Translations under genes and position numbers: made by a program | In this document: in pieces, positions 41,097 through 52,443 of the stretch | How positions within the stretch are numbered: position 1 is the stretch's first letter | Layout: each line of letters starts with the position of its first letter | NCBI RefSeq assembly: GCF_002127585.1 | Contig: NZ_NEGZ01000005.1 | Location: 99,188-163,187, forward strand | DNA from: Janthinobacterium sp. GW458P | GTDB taxonomy: Bacteria; Pseudomonadota; Gammaproteobacteria; Burkholderiales; Burkholderiaceae_D | Length of the DNA: 64,000 bases | Direction of reading: 5' to 3' | The notes under the pieces: generated by a model | What the model saw: the letters and a program-made list of their open reading frames with translations, nothing else | What the model was told of the DNA's origin: nothing | Databases searched by the model: none

Positions 41097-42962
41097 TTAT
41101 TTGCTGGCGCCCGGCACCCACACCGTGCCGATCGACAAGGTCGTCAGCTTTTTCTTGCGGCCGTACCAGAGGTTGACCACGCCGCGCGACACGAAGACGG
41201 AGGAGAACATTGAGGTCAGGATACCCAGGCAATGCACGACAGCGAAGCCGCGCACGGGACCGCTGCCAAAGGCCAGCAGCGCCAGGCCGACGATCAGGGT
41301 GGTCACGTTCGAGTCCAGAATCGTCGCCCAGGCGCGGTCGAAGCCGGCAGCGATCGCCGCTTGCGGCGTATTGCCGGCACGTAGCTCTTCGCGGATACGT
41401 TCATTGATCAGCACGTTGGCGTCAATCGCCATGCCCAGCGCCAGCGCGATAGCGGCGATACCTGGCAAGGTCAAGGTCACCTGAATCATCGACAGCAAGC
41501 CGACCAGCAACAACAGGTTGGTGGCCAGGGCCAGCACGCTGAAGGCGCCGAACAGCATGTAGTAGGCGATCATGAAGATGGCGATGGCGATGAAGCCGTA
41601 CAAGGTCGAGTGGAAGCCCTTGGCGATGTTTTCCGCGCCCAGCTGCGGTCCGATCGTGCGTTCTTCGATGACTGTCATCGGCGCCGACAGGGCGCCCGAG
41701 CGCAGCAGCAGCGCCAGTTCATTCGCGTTTTCCGCGCCGCCCATGCCGGTGATCTGGAAGCGCGAACCGAGTTCCTGCTGGATGGTCGCAACCGACAGCA
41801 CTTCCGGCTTGCCCTTTTCAAACAGCACGATGGCCATGCGCTTGCCCACGCGTTCGCGCGTCGCTTCGCGCATCTTGCGTCCGCCGTCGCCGTTCAGGTC
41901 GATCGACACGGCCGCCTGCTGGTTCTGATCGAAGCTGGCCGTGGCGCTGGAGATATAGTCGCCCGTCAGGATCACGTCTTTCGCCAGCACGACAGGCACG
42001 CCCTTGCCGACGGTGAACAATTCCGAGTTGAACGGAATGGCGCTGGACAGTTCGGTGCCGGGCACGATGGTTTCGTCGACCAGGCGCACTTCCAGGGTCG
42101 CCGTGCGGCCGATGATGGCTTTCGCGCGGGCCACGTCCTGCACGCCAGGCAGTTGCACCACGATACGGTCGGGACCTTGCTGCTGGATCAGCGGCTCGGC
42201 CACGCCCAGCTCGTTGACGCGCTTGGACAGGGTGGAAATATTTTGCTTCACGCCTTCGTCAATGGTGGCCTTCAGGGCCGCCGGCTTCAGGGTGATGTTC
42301 AGTTTCAAATCGCTGCCTTCGCCCGCATCGGCAAAGGCCAGTTCCGACATCTGGTCGGACAACACATTTTTTGCCTTCAGGCGCGTTTCCGCGTCGCGGA
42401 AGTTGATCTGCACGCTGTCGCCCACGCGCTCGATGCCGGCGTGGCGAATATTTTTGTCGCGCAACACGCTACGCGCGGCGGACTGCACGCCCTGGACTTT
42501 CTTGTTGAGTACGGCTTTCGCATCGACCTGCATCAGGAAGTGCACGCCACCGCGCAAGTCCAGGCCCAGGAACATGGGCAAGGCATGCAATTTCTGCATC
42601 CACATCGGCGTATTGGCTTGCAGATTGACCGTCACGATGTAGGCAGGGTCGCTGGCATCCGTATTCAGATCCTTTTCCAGCACCAGTTTTGCCTTGAACT
42701 GGGTATCGGGATCGGCAAAACGCACGCGCACGGAGGCGAGGTTGCCGGCGCCATCCATGGTGACACCTTCCGACTTGACGTTCTCTTTCGTCAATATTTG
42801 CTCGACTTGCGTCATCAGTTCGCCCGTCACTTTGACGGTCGACTTGCCGCTGGTTACTTGCAGCGCCGGTGATTCACCGAAATAATTGGGCGCCGTGTAG
42901 AGTGCGCCCAGCAATAAGGCGACGGCAATGATGATGTATTTCCAGGCAGGGTAGCGATTCAT
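41097..42962 (-). CDS. secD: Protein translocase subunit SecD
   Basis: A 621-residue translocase subunit. The first helix (residues about 7-25), a large periplasmic domain with GLDLRGGVHFLMQVD (near 110-125), and a C-terminal six-helix block with GIAAIALALGMAIDANVLINERIREELRAG are diagnostic. It completes protein export and membrane insertion with SecF and YajC using the proton gradient. It follows yajC by 96 bases in the conserved gene order. Confidence 0.97.
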   Translation of the reverse strand: MNRYPAWKYIIIAVALLLGALYTAPNYFGESPALQVTSGKSTVKVTGELMTQVEQILTKENVKSEGVTMDGAGNLASVRVRFADPDTQFKAKLVLEKDLNTDASDPAYIVTVNLQANTPMWMQKLHALPMFLGLDLRGGVHFLMQVDAKAVLNKKVQGVQSAARSVLRDKNIRHAGIERVGDSVQINFRDAETRLKAKNVLSDQMSELAFADAGEGSDLKLNITLKPAALKATIDEGVKQNISTLSKRVNELGVAEPLIQQQGPDRIVVQLPGVQDVARAKAIIGRTATLEVRLVDETIVPGTELSSAIPFNSELFTVGKGVPVVLAKDVILTGDYISSATASFDQNQQAAVSIDLNGDGGRKMREATRERVGKRMAIVLFEKGKPEVLSVATIQQELGSRFQITGMGGAENANELALLLRSGALSAPMTVIEERTIGPQLGAENIAKGFHSTLYGFIAIAIFMIAYYMLFGAFSVLALATNLLLLVGLLSMIQVTLTLPGIAAIALALGMAIDANVLINERIREELRAGNTPQAAIAAGFDRAWATILDSNVTTLIVGLALLAFGSGPVRGFAVVHCLGILTSMFSSVFVSRGVVNLWYGRKKKLTTLSIGTVWVPGASK

Positions 42963-43058
42963 ATTGATTCAGCGTTCAGTGTTGAGCGTCGGAGGCGTCG
43001 CGAGGGGCGGCGGGTAGCCGCCCCGGTGAATCATTGCCGAAGCAATGACAGCGAGGAA

Positions 43059-43391
43059 TTACAGCGCCTTCAGGGTGCCTTTAGGCAGCAAGGTGGTGAT
43101 GGCGCTCTTTTGCACCGTGATTTCGGTGCCGGTCGCCACTTCGATGGTGACGTAAGCGTCCACTACCTTGGATACACGGCCCAGCATGCCGCCAGCGGTC
43201 ACGACTTCGTCACCTTTGGTCAGCGCATCCATCATCGCCCGTTGTTCTTTGGCGCGTTTTTGCTGTGGGCGGATCATCAGGAAATACATGACCACGAACA
43301 TCAGTACCAGCGGCAGGAAGCTGGTCAGGTTGCCGCCGAAACCCAGGGCATCGGCAGGGGCTTGCGCATAAGCGTTGGAAATGAAAAACAC
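43059..43391 (-). CDS. yajC: Preprotein translocase subunit YajC
   Basis: A 110-residue single-pass membrane protein associated with SecDF. The helix is FLPLVLMFVVMYFLMIRPQQKRAKEQ, followed by GDEVVTAGGMLGRV. I chose the GTG at 43391, which has GGAG five bases upstream and gives the standard family length; longer readings start in the promoter region. An extended -10 element lies 41-49 bases before the GTG, so yajC-secD-secF probably has its own promoter besides that of queA-tgt. Confidence 0.93.
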   Translation of the reverse strand: MFFISNAYAQAPADALGFGGNLTSFLPLVLMFVVMYFLMIRPQQKRAKEQRAMMDALTKGDEVVTAGGMLGRVSKVVDAYVTIEVATGTEITVQKSAITTLLPKGTLKAL

Positions 43392-43431
43392 GGTGACTCC
43401 AGTTCTAATCAGTTTGAAAAAATAGCGCTGT

Positions 43432-43440
43432 ATTCTAGCA
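43432..43440 (-). promoter_or_regulatory. Extended -10 promoter of yajC-secD-secF
   Basis: The minus strand reads TGCTAGAAT, an extended -10 (TGn plus TAGAAT, five of six). Transcription would start near 43425, about 34 bases before the GTG of yajC. No matching -35 is seen. Confidence 0.45.
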
Positions 43441-43544
43441 TTGGCAATACGCCAAGCCCCCAATTGCAGGCATGGCAGCTTCAAATGGGGCTAAAAAGGC
43501 ATTATGCAATGCTTTATCGCCTGCTCCAAGCATCTATCAAGAAA

Positions 43545-43576
43545 TCCTCGGGACAAGACGCCCGTGCGCCTCGTCC
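43545..43576 (-). repeat. Imperfect hairpin between tgt and yajC
   Basis: An 11-base stem with two G-U pairs (43551-43561 with 43566-43576) lies just after the tgt stop. The T-run behind it is poor, so it may only weaken read-through from tgt. Confidence 0.35.
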
Positions 43577-43586
43577 TAAGCTTTTC

Positions 43587-45784
<2,198 letters not shown>

Positions 45785-45957
45785 GGCTTCAAAAGTACGT
45801 CAAAAATGATTAGGAATGCGTAACTGGGCATCTGGCACTATACTGTGCGCCTATACAGGCATTACAATGATCCGCCGCAATGAATATATGACTGCGGCAA
45901 GCACAGGATGTGCCGGCCAACCCTCTATTTTACGCTAACGGCATCAAAACCTTGCAT

Positions 45958-48060
45958 ATGCCCGATTCCAAGCCCGATCTTCCTCCCACCGCCAAGCCTG
46001 TTGCGAAGCCGAAAGCCGCCAAAAAAGTGGTCAGCACGGAAAGCAAGCTGGCCAGACTGGGCTTGCGCACCGATATGGACCTGGTGCTGCACCTGCCGAT
46101 GCGCTACGAAGACGAGACCAAGGTGTACACGATACGCGACGCCTGCCTGCGCGGCGGCGAGTCGTGGCAGGTCGAAGGCGTCGTCACCAAGTGCGAAGTC
46201 AGCTTCAAGCCGCGCAAGCAGCTGCTGGTGACGCTGGCCGACGAGACGGGCGATCTGCTGCTGCGCTTCATGAATTTCTACGGCAGCCAGGTCAAGCAGC
46301 TGGCCGAGGGCACGCGCGTGCGCGCCCGGGGCGAACTCAAACATGGCTTTTTTGGCGCCGAGATGGTGCACCCGACGTACAAGGTGGTGAACGAGGGCGC
46401 GCCGCTGCCCACGGCCCTGACCCCCGTGTACCCATCCGGCGAGGGCCTGTCGCAGCACGTGCTGCGGCGCGAGATCGCCGACGCCATGCGCCGCATTGAC
46501 TGGCAGGACACCTTGCCGGACCAGCTGCTGCGCGACATGCGCTTGTCGCCGTTTCAGGCGGCCGTGCGCCTGCTGCACTATCCGCCCCAGGAAATCGACG
46601 AAAGCGCGCTTTCCGACCGCTCGCACCCGGCCTGGGTGCGCATGAAGTTCGATGAACTGCTGGCGCAGCAGCTGTCGCTGAAACGCGCCCAGCGCGCGCG
46701 CCGCTCGAAAGGCGCCGCCTCCTTGCCCATCGTCGGCACCCTGTCGGAAGCCTTCGGCGCCGCCCTGCCCTTCAAGCTGACGGGCGCGCAGGCGCGCGTG
46801 CTCGAGGAAATCCGCGCCGACCTGCGCCAGCCGTATCCGATGCAGCGGCTGCTGCAGGGCGACGTCGGCAGCGGCAAGACGGTCGTCGCCGCCCTGTCGG
46901 CCACGCAGGCCATCGACAGCGGCTACCAGGCCGCGCTGATGGCGCCCACGGAGATCCTGGCCGAGCAGCACTTCCGCAAGATCGCCGCCTGGATGGAGCC
47001 GCTGGGCGTCAAAGTGGCGTGGCTGACGGGCAGCCTGAAGAAAAAGGAAAAGACGGCGGCGCTGGCCCTGATCGAATCGGGCGAGGCGCAACTGGTGATC
47101 GGCACGCATGCGCTGATCCAGGATAACGTGCTGTTCGCCAAACTGGGCCTGGTGATCGTCGACGAGCAGCACCGCTTCGGCGTGGGCCAGCGCCTGACCC
47201 TGCGCAACAAGGGCGACAGCGCGGCCGTGCCGCACCAGCTGATGATGTCGGCCACGCCCATCCCGCGCACCCTGGCCATGACGTATTACGCCGACCTGGA
47301 AGTATCGGTGATCGACGAGCTGCCGCCCGGCCGCAGCCCCATCGTCACGCGCGCCATCGACCAGAACCGGCGCGACGAAGTCATCGCCCGCGTGTATGCG
47401 GCCGCGCTGGAGGGCCGCCAGGTGTACTGGGTCTGCCCGCTGATCGAGGAATCGGAAGCGCTGCAGCTGCAGACGGCCACCGACACCTACATGATGCTGG
47501 CCGAGGCCCTGCCCGCACTGCAGGTGGGCCTGGTGCACGGCCGCCTGAAGCCGGCGGAAAAGCAGGAGGTGATGGATGCCTTCATCGCCGGCCAGATCCA
47601 CGTACTGGTGGCCACCACCGTCATCGAGGTGGGCGTCGACGTGCCGAATGCCTCCCTGATGGTGATCGAGCACGCCGAGCGCTTCGGCCTGTCGCAGCTG
47701 CACCAGCTGCGCGGCCGCGTGGGGCGCGGCTCGGCGGCCAGCGTCTGCCTGCTGCTGTACCAGGGTCCGCTGGGCGGCGTGGCGCGCCAGCGCCTGATGA
47801 CCATGCGCGAGACAACGGACGGTTTTGAAATTGCCCGGCGCGACCTGGAAATCCGCGGTCCAGGCGAATTTCTCGGCGCGCGTCAGTCCGGCCAGGCCAT
47901 GCTGCGCTTCGCCGACCTGGAAACGGACCAGTGGTTAGTAGACCAGGCCCGCGACGTGGCGCACGATCTGCTGCACGCCACCACGGCCGCCGCCGCGACC
48001 ACCGTCGAAGCGCACCTGGCGCGCTGGCTGGGCGGGAAAGAGGAGTTTTTGAAGGTGTAA
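45958..48060 (+). CDS. recG: ATP-dependent DNA helicase RecG
   Basis: A 700-residue superfamily 2 helicase that remodels stalled replication forks and branched DNA. Order of parts: an N-terminal wedge domain (residues about 55-170), then helicase lobes with Walker A GDVGSGKT, Walker B VDEQHRFG, motif III TATPIPRTL, and the C-terminal QLRGRVGRG with the TRG motif region GEFLGARQSG. I chose the ATG at 45958; an upstream in-frame GTG would add 16 residues. Neither has a clear Shine-Dalgarno sequence. The gene is divergent from queA. Confidence 0.96.
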   Translation: MPDSKPDLPPTAKPVAKPKAAKKVVSTESKLARLGLRTDMDLVLHLPMRYEDETKVYTIRDACLRGGESWQVEGVVTKCEVSFKPRKQLLVTLADETGDLLLRFMNFYGSQVKQLAEGTRVRARGELKHGFFGAEMVHPTYKVVNEGAPLPTALTPVYPSGEGLSQHVLRREIADAMRRIDWQDTLPDQLLRDMRLSPFQAAVRLLHYPPQEIDESALSDRSHPAWVRMKFDELLAQQLSLKRAQRARRSKGAASLPIVGTLSEAFGAALPFKLTGAQARVLEEIRADLRQPYPMQRLLQGDVGSGKTVVAALSATQAIDSGYQAALMAPTEILAEQHFRKIAAWMEPLGVKVAWLTGSLKKKEKTAALALIESGEAQLVIGTHALIQDNVLFAKLGLVIVDEQHRFGVGQRLTLRNKGDSAAVPHQLMMSATPIPRTLAMTYYADLEVSVIDELPPGRSPIVTRAIDQNRRDEVIARVYAAALEGRQVYWVCPLIEESEALQLQTATDTYMMLAEALPALQVGLVHGRLKPAEKQEVMDAFIAGQIHVLVATTVIEVGVDVPNASLMVIEHAERFGLSQLHQLRGRVGRGSAASVCLLLYQGPLGGVARQRLMTMRETTDGFEIARRDLEIRGPGEFLGARQSGQAMLRFADLETDQWLVDQARDVAHDLLHATTAAAATTVEAHLARWLGGKEEFLKV

Positions 48061-48071
48061 GGCCCGGCGCC

Positions 48072-48197
48072 CTACATGCACATCCAGAAGCGGTTTGCCA
48101 GGTCGAGCATGAAGTCGGGCCGCAGATAGGCAAGGAAGACGATGGCCAGCAGCACGGCGCCAGCCAGGCGCCATAGCCATGCGCGCCAGCTGGCCAT
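48072..48197 (-). CDS. 41-residue single-pass membrane protein coupled to MFS gene
   Basis: A short frame encoding MASWRAWLWRLAGAVLLAIV and then FLAYLRPDFMLDLANRFWMCM. Residues 10-24 form one membrane segment, followed by a conserved-looking amphipathic end with a Cys. Its ATG overlaps the MFS stop as TAATG, so it would be translated by re-initiation after the transporter. I do not recognise a named family. The tight coupling and sensible composition argue that it is real; it lies below usual gene-calling length limits. Confidence 0.6.
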   Translation of the reverse strand: MASWRAWLWRLAGAVLLAIVFLAYLRPDFMLDLANRFWMCM

Positions 48198-49411
48198 TAC
48201 GCGGCCACCGCCACGCGCTTGACCGCGCGCTCGTCGATCGGCAGGTTGATCAATGCGGCCAGCAAGCCCAGGCCGATGGTGATCAACCACACGACGTGGT
48301 AACTGCCCTGGTGCTCGTACAGGTAGCCGCCCAGCCACGCGCCGAGAAAGCTGCCCACCTGGTGCGAGAAGAACACCATCCCTGCCAGCATCGACAGGTG
48401 TTTCACGCCAAAGATGCCGGCGATGATGCCGTTCGTCAGCGGCACGGTCGACAGCCACAGCACGCCCATGGCGGCGGCAAACAGGTACACGGACCACGCC
48501 GACAACGGCGCCAGCAGGAAAACGGTGATAACCACGGCGCGCGTCACATAGATGGCCGACAGCAGATAGCGTTTCGCGATTTTCCCGCCGAACTTGCCCG
48601 CATAGTAGGAGCCGACGATGTTGAACAGACCGATCAGAGCCAGCGCCGTGACGGCGACATTCGGATTCATCAGGCCCTGGTCCTTCAGATAGGCCGGCAA
48701 GTGCACGCCGATGAACACCAGCTGAAAACCGCAGACAAAATAGCCAGCCAGCAGCAGCCAGAACGAACGGGTACCGACTGCTTCGCTGAAGGCGGCGCCA
48801 ACGCTTTGCTGCGCCCCGCTGGCGTGCGAAACGGGCGGCTCGCGCAGGTAGGAGGCCATGGGGATCATGGCCAGCAGCACCAGCGCGGCCAGCACATAAA
48901 AGGCATTTTGCCAGCCCACGGCGGAGATCAGCTGCTGCTCCACCGGCATCATCAGGAACTGGCCGAACGAGCCGGCCGCAGACGAGATGCCGAAGGCCCA
49001 CGAGCGCTGCTCTGGCGGCGCACTGCGCCCGATGATGCCGCTGATGGCGCCAAAGGCCGTGCAGGCCAGCGCCAGGCCGATGAAGATGCCGGAACCGACG
49101 ATGAACAGGGTGGGCTGCGTCACCAGCGCCATCCAAACGAGGCCCGCCATGTAACTGATGGCGCCAACGATGACGACGCGCATGGTGCCGAAACGGTCGG
49201 CCGCCATGCCGGCGAACGGACCGAAGACGCCCCACATCAGGTTTTGCATGGCCAGCGCCAGCGAATAGGTTTCGCGTGTCCAGCCGTTGGCTTGCGAGAT
49301 CGGCTGCATCCAGAAGCCCAGGCCGTGGCGCACGCCCATCGCCAGGGTCAAGACGACGCCGCTGGCGATCAGGACGGTTTTCAGGCTGGGACGGGAAGAG
49401 TGCAATGTCAT
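48197..49411 (-). CDS. MFS transporter
   Basis: A 404-residue major facilitator with 12 membrane helices and the loop 2-3 motif GMAADRFGTMRVV. It resembles the oxalate/formate-antiporter-like or monocarboxylate type MFS group (GFWMQPISQANGWTRETYSLALAMQNLMWGVFGP). The ATG at 49411 has AGGA seven bases upstream. It follows a Gfo/Idh/MocA oxidoreductase by 13 bases and is itself followed by a coupled 41-residue membrane protein. The substrate is unknown. Confidence 0.88.
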   Translation of the reverse strand: MTLHSSRPSLKTVLIASGVVLTLAMGVRHGLGFWMQPISQANGWTRETYSLALAMQNLMWGVFGPFAGMAADRFGTMRVVIVGAISYMAGLVWMALVTQPTLFIVGSGIFIGLALACTAFGAISGIIGRSAPPEQRSWAFGISSAAGSFGQFLMMPVEQQLISAVGWQNAFYVLAALVLLAMIPMASYLREPPVSHASGAQQSVGAAFSEAVGTRSFWLLLAGYFVCGFQLVFIGVHLPAYLKDQGLMNPNVAVTALALIGLFNIVGSYYAGKFGGKIAKRYLLSAIYVTRAVVITVFLLAPLSAWSVYLFAAAMGVLWLSTVPLTNGIIAGIFGVKHLSMLAGMVFFSHQVGSFLGAWLGGYLYEHQGSYHVVWLITIGLGLLAALINLPIDERAVKRVAVAA

Positions 49412-49424
49412 GGAATATTCCTGC

Positions 49425-50414
49425 TTAGGCCTGGTCGGCACGGTAAACGAGACCGATCTGGCCGCGCATGGTGTCCAGATTATGCATGAGCGCCACGCTT
49501 TCCGCTTGCGGCATGACGGGGCTTTCCAGCAGGCCGGCGCGGATGCAGCGCATCGCTTCGATCGCTTCATGCGCGTAGCCATTGCCCAGATGCGGCGCGG
49601 CGACGACGCGGCGCGCGCCATCCATCGCTTCGACGATCAGGTGATCGGGCTTGTAAAACCGGTTCGGCAGGCGGATGCGTCCCAGGCTGCCGGAAATGGT
49701 CATTTCCGTCGGCGTTTGCGCGCGCAGGCTGCAGGCGCAGGATGACGTGCCGCCACCCGCGTGCAGCAGCGAGAACACCACCTGCTCATCGACGCCGGTG
49801 GCGCCCGTCTCGGCCAGCGCCTGCACGGCCGACACGGGTCCGAGAAAGAAGGCCGCCATCGACAGCGGATAGATGCCCACGTCGAGCAGCGCGCCGCCGC
49901 CGAGCTCGGGATTGAACATGCGGTGCTCGGGCGGGAAACTGGCAACAAAGCCGATATCGGCCTGCACCTGCCGCAGCACGCCGATTTCGCCGCTGGCGAT
50001 GATGCGCCGCGCTTCCTGCACGGCGGGCAAGAAGCGGCTCCACATCGCTTCCATCAAAAACAGCTTTTTCTCGCGCGCCAGGTCAACCACGGCCTGCGCT
50101 TCGCGCGCGTTCATCGTGAACGGCTTTTCGCACACGACGTGCTTGCCGGCGGCCAGGCACATCAGGGCGTTTTCCGCATGCAGGGTATGCGGCGTGGCGA
50201 TGTAGATCACGTCCACGTCCGGGTCCATGGCCAGCGCCTGGTAGGAACCGTGGCAGTGCTCGATGCCGAATTCGGCGCCGAAAGCCTGCGCGCCGGCGCT
50301 GCTGCGCGAAGCGACCGCCACCAGCTGCGCACCGGGCGCGTCACGCAAGCCATCGGCCATTGCGCGGGCGATCTTGCCGGTGCCGAGGATGCCCCAGCGG
50401 ATGGTGTTTTCCAT
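49425..50414 (-). CDS. Gfo/Idh/MocA family oxidoreductase
   Basis: A 329-residue NAD(P)-dependent dehydrogenase. The Rossmann part begins RWGILGTGKIARAMADGL (residues 6-23) and VVCEKPFTMNAREAQAVVDLA carries the family EKP motif; the C-terminal alpha/beta domain begins near residue 125. Such enzymes oxidise or reduce sugars, inositols or related compounds. It lies four bases after the DUF3025 gene and 13 bases before the MFS gene, so it may process a substrate imported by that transporter. Confidence 0.9.
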   Translation of the reverse strand: MENTIRWGILGTGKIARAMADGLRDAPGAQLVAVASRSSAGAQAFGAEFGIEHCHGSYQALAMDPDVDVIYIATPHTLHAENALMCLAAGKHVVCEKPFTMNAREAQAVVDLAREKKLFLMEAMWSRFLPAVQEARRIIASGEIGVLRQVQADIGFVASFPPEHRMFNPELGGGALLDVGIYPLSMAAFFLGPVSAVQALAETGATGVDEQVVFSLLHAGGGTSSCACSLRAQTPTEMTISGSLGRIRLPNRFYKPDHLIVEAMDGARRVVAAPHLGNGYAHEAIEAMRCIRAGLLESPVMPQAESVALMHNLDTMRGQIGLVYRADQA

Positions 50415-50417
50415 GCT

Positions 50418-51233
50418 CTACTCTCTTTCTGCGCCAGCCGCCTTGCGCTTCGGGCGGAACACCGCCGCGTCATTGTAAAAATCGTCGTCCTGGCCCTCGC
50501 ACCAGCCGGGCAAACCCAGCACAGGCAGCGGCGTGAAGTCCGCCGTGGTCAGGCCTTGCTGCGCCAGGTCTAGCGCCACCCGCTCGTCAAGCCAGGCGCG
50601 CCGTGCAGCATCGTCCAGGGTGAAATAGGCGTCGCCGGCAAAGATCACGCGCGTATGCGCCGTGATGGCCTTGCGCGGCGCCACCAGTTTTTCCATCAGC
50701 GCGTGGCCGAACAGCCAGACTTCGGCGTCGCCGCCCACGCCAAATTTATCACGCTGCGCGATGAACGCGCTGCGCCAGTCGTGCCCGCGCAAGGCCGCTT
50801 CCAGCGCGCGCCCCGCATCGCTGTCGCGCAGTACCAGCAAGGCGGAGTTCTCGTCGAAAATCGTCGCACCGTCGCGCGCGGGACCGCGCGATTTGCCGAC
50901 GCCGGACAGGGCGATCTGCGCCGCCTGCAGCGCATTCAATTGCCGCTTGATACGCGGGAAGGTGAGCCACACGAGTGCGTTGAAAAAATCATGCAGATTG
51001 TCGCGCGTGGGCACGCCGCCCGTGGCGCCGATGAACTCCTCGTAGGCCACGCCTTCGGGCAGGTCCGCCTGCGGCACGAAGGCCAGCGGCAAGCCGGACG
51101 GATTGCGCAGGCCCAGCGCCTGCGCGCGTCCGTTGAGCGCGGCAATCACCGTGTCGCGCTGCAGGTCCAGCTGCCGTCGCGCCGGCAGCACCGTGGCAAA
51201 CCAGGGGCGGGTCCAGTCTATCGATGGCAGCAT
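50418..51233 (-). CDS. DUF3025 domain protein
   Basis: A 271-residue soluble protein of the DUF3025 family, common in beta- and gammaproteobacteria. VPTRDNLHDFFNALVWLTFPRIKRQLNALQ is the characteristic core, with SRGPARDGATIFDENSALLV following and a C-terminal LPVLGLPGWCEGQDDDFYNDAAVFR. Function is unknown. It lies seven bases after pyrC and four before the oxidoreductase gene, in what looks like one transcript. Confidence 0.9.
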   Translation of the reverse strand: MLPSIDWTRPWFATVLPARRQLDLQRDTVIAALNGRAQALGLRNPSGLPLAFVPQADLPEGVAYEEFIGATGGVPTRDNLHDFFNALVWLTFPRIKRQLNALQAAQIALSGVGKSRGPARDGATIFDENSALLVLRDSDAGRALEAALRGHDWRSAFIAQRDKFGVGGDAEVWLFGHALMEKLVAPRKAITAHTRVIFAGDAYFTLDDAARRAWLDERVALDLAQQGLTTADFTPLPVLGLPGWCEGQDDDFYNDAAVFRPKRKAAGAERE

Positions 51234-51240
51234 GGAGAGA

Positions 51241-52293
51241 TCAGACCATTTTCCAGTTGATCTGCTCGCCCGCGTTGAGCGGAATCACGTGGCTGTCGCC
51301 CAGCGGCAGCGAGGCCGGCAAGGTCCAGCTTTCGCGGCGCAAGGTGATGGTGTCCGTGTTGCGCGGCACGCCGTAGAAGGCCGGGCCGTGGAAGCTGGCA
51401 AACGCTTCCAGTTTATCGAGCGCGCCGGCGCGTTCGAACGCTTCGGCATACATTTCCATCGCGTGCAGGGCCGTGTAGCAGCCGGCGCAGCCGCAAGCCA
51501 TTTCCTTGGCGCCCTGCGCGTGCGGCGCCGAGTCGGTGCCGAGGAAGAAGCGCTCGTCGCCGCTGGCAGCCGCCGTCATCAGGGCCAGGCGGTGCTCTTC
51601 GCGCTTGAGGATGGGCAGGCAGTAGTAATGGGGGCGGATGCCGCCCTTGAAAATCTCGTTGCGGTTGTACAGCAGGTGATGCGCCGTGATGGTGGCGGCG
51701 ATCGGGCCTTCCGCTTCGGCCACGTACTGCGCCGCATCCTTGGTAGTGATGTGCTCGAACACGACGGACAGCGCCGGGAAGGCGCCGCGCAGCGGGCGCA
51801 TCACACGTTCGATGAAGACGGCTTCGCGGTCGAAAATATCGATTTCCGGGTCCGTCACTTCGCCGTGCACGAGGAAGGGCATGCCCACTTCCTGCATCAC
51901 TTCGAGCACCTTGTAGCAATTCTTCAAATCCGTCACGCCCAGGTCGGAATTCGTCGTGGCGCCGGCCGGATACAATTTGACGGCTTGCACGATGCCGCTG
52001 TCCTGCGCGCGGCGAATTTCATCGGGCGAGGTGTTGTTCGTCAGATACAGCACCATCAGCGGATCGAAGTTCACGCCTTCCGGCACGGCGGCCAGGATGC
52101 GCGCGCGGTAGGCCGCGGCATCGGCCGTGGTGGTGACCGGGGGTTTGAGGTTCGGCATGACGATGGCGCGGCCGAACTGGCGCGCGCTGTGCGGCAGCAC
52201 GCTGGCCATGACGGCGCCGTCGCGCAAGTGCAAATGCCAGTCGTCGGGACGGGTGATGGTGATGGAATCTGGGGTGTGATCGAGTGTGGACAT
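51241..52293 (-). CDS. pyrC: Dihydroorotase, class II (homodimeric) type
   Basis: A 350-residue zinc amidohydrolase that cyclises carbamoyl-aspartate to dihydroorotate in pyrimidine synthesis. The metal motif [10 protein letters not shown] (residues 17-26), the bridging lysine in [32 protein letters not shown] and the FLGTDSAPH aspartate motif are all present. The length suits the short bacterial type. It opens a group that continues into DUF3025, oxidoreductase and MFS genes. Confidence 0.97.
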   Translation of the reverse strand: MSTLDHTPDSITITRPDDWHLHLRDGAVMASVLPHSARQFGRAIVMPNLKPPVTTTADAAAYRARILAAVPEGVNFDPLMVLYLTNNTSPDEIRRAQDSGIVQAVKLYPAGATTNSDLGVTDLKNCYKVLEVMQEVGMPFLVHGEVTDPEIDIFDREAVFIERVMRPLRGAFPALSVVFEHITTKDAAQYVAEAEGPIAATITAHHLLYNRNEIFKGGIRPHYYCLPILKREEHRLALMTAAASGDERFFLGTDSAPHAQGAKEMACGCAGCYTALHAMEMYAEAFERAGALDKLEAFASFHGPAFYGVPRNTDTITLRRESWTLPASLPLGDSHVIPLNAGEQINWKMV

Positions 52294-52388
52294 GGCGGCT
52301 GCTCTCAGGCGGTCATTGCGGATAGCGCCATTTTACCAGCCGCGCGCGCGCCCCGCCCGCCGGGAAGGCCGGTATGCGACGCCTGCCA

Positions 52389-52428
52389 GAGAACAAAACG
52401 GCCTGTGCGCACCGGCCGTTTTGTTCTC
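52389..52428 (-). terminator. Hairpin terminator-like element after the amidohydrolase gene
   Basis: A 15-base perfect inverted repeat (52389-52403 with 52414-52428) whose arms contain AAAAC and GTTTT. It lies just past the amidohydrolase stop on the minus strand and upstream of pyrC, and is nearly symmetric. Confidence 0.65.
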
Positions 52429-52443
52429 CTGAGTACCTGCGAA

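Noticed and set aside
45925..47703. 592-codon reverse frame opposite recG
   Set aside because: Antisense shadow; RecG motifs on the forward strand are complete.
48072..49235. 387-codon reverse frame spanning the MFS region
   Set aside because: It is out of frame with the MFS gene and only its last 41 codons (from the ATG at 48197) look like a real protein, which is the feature I kept.
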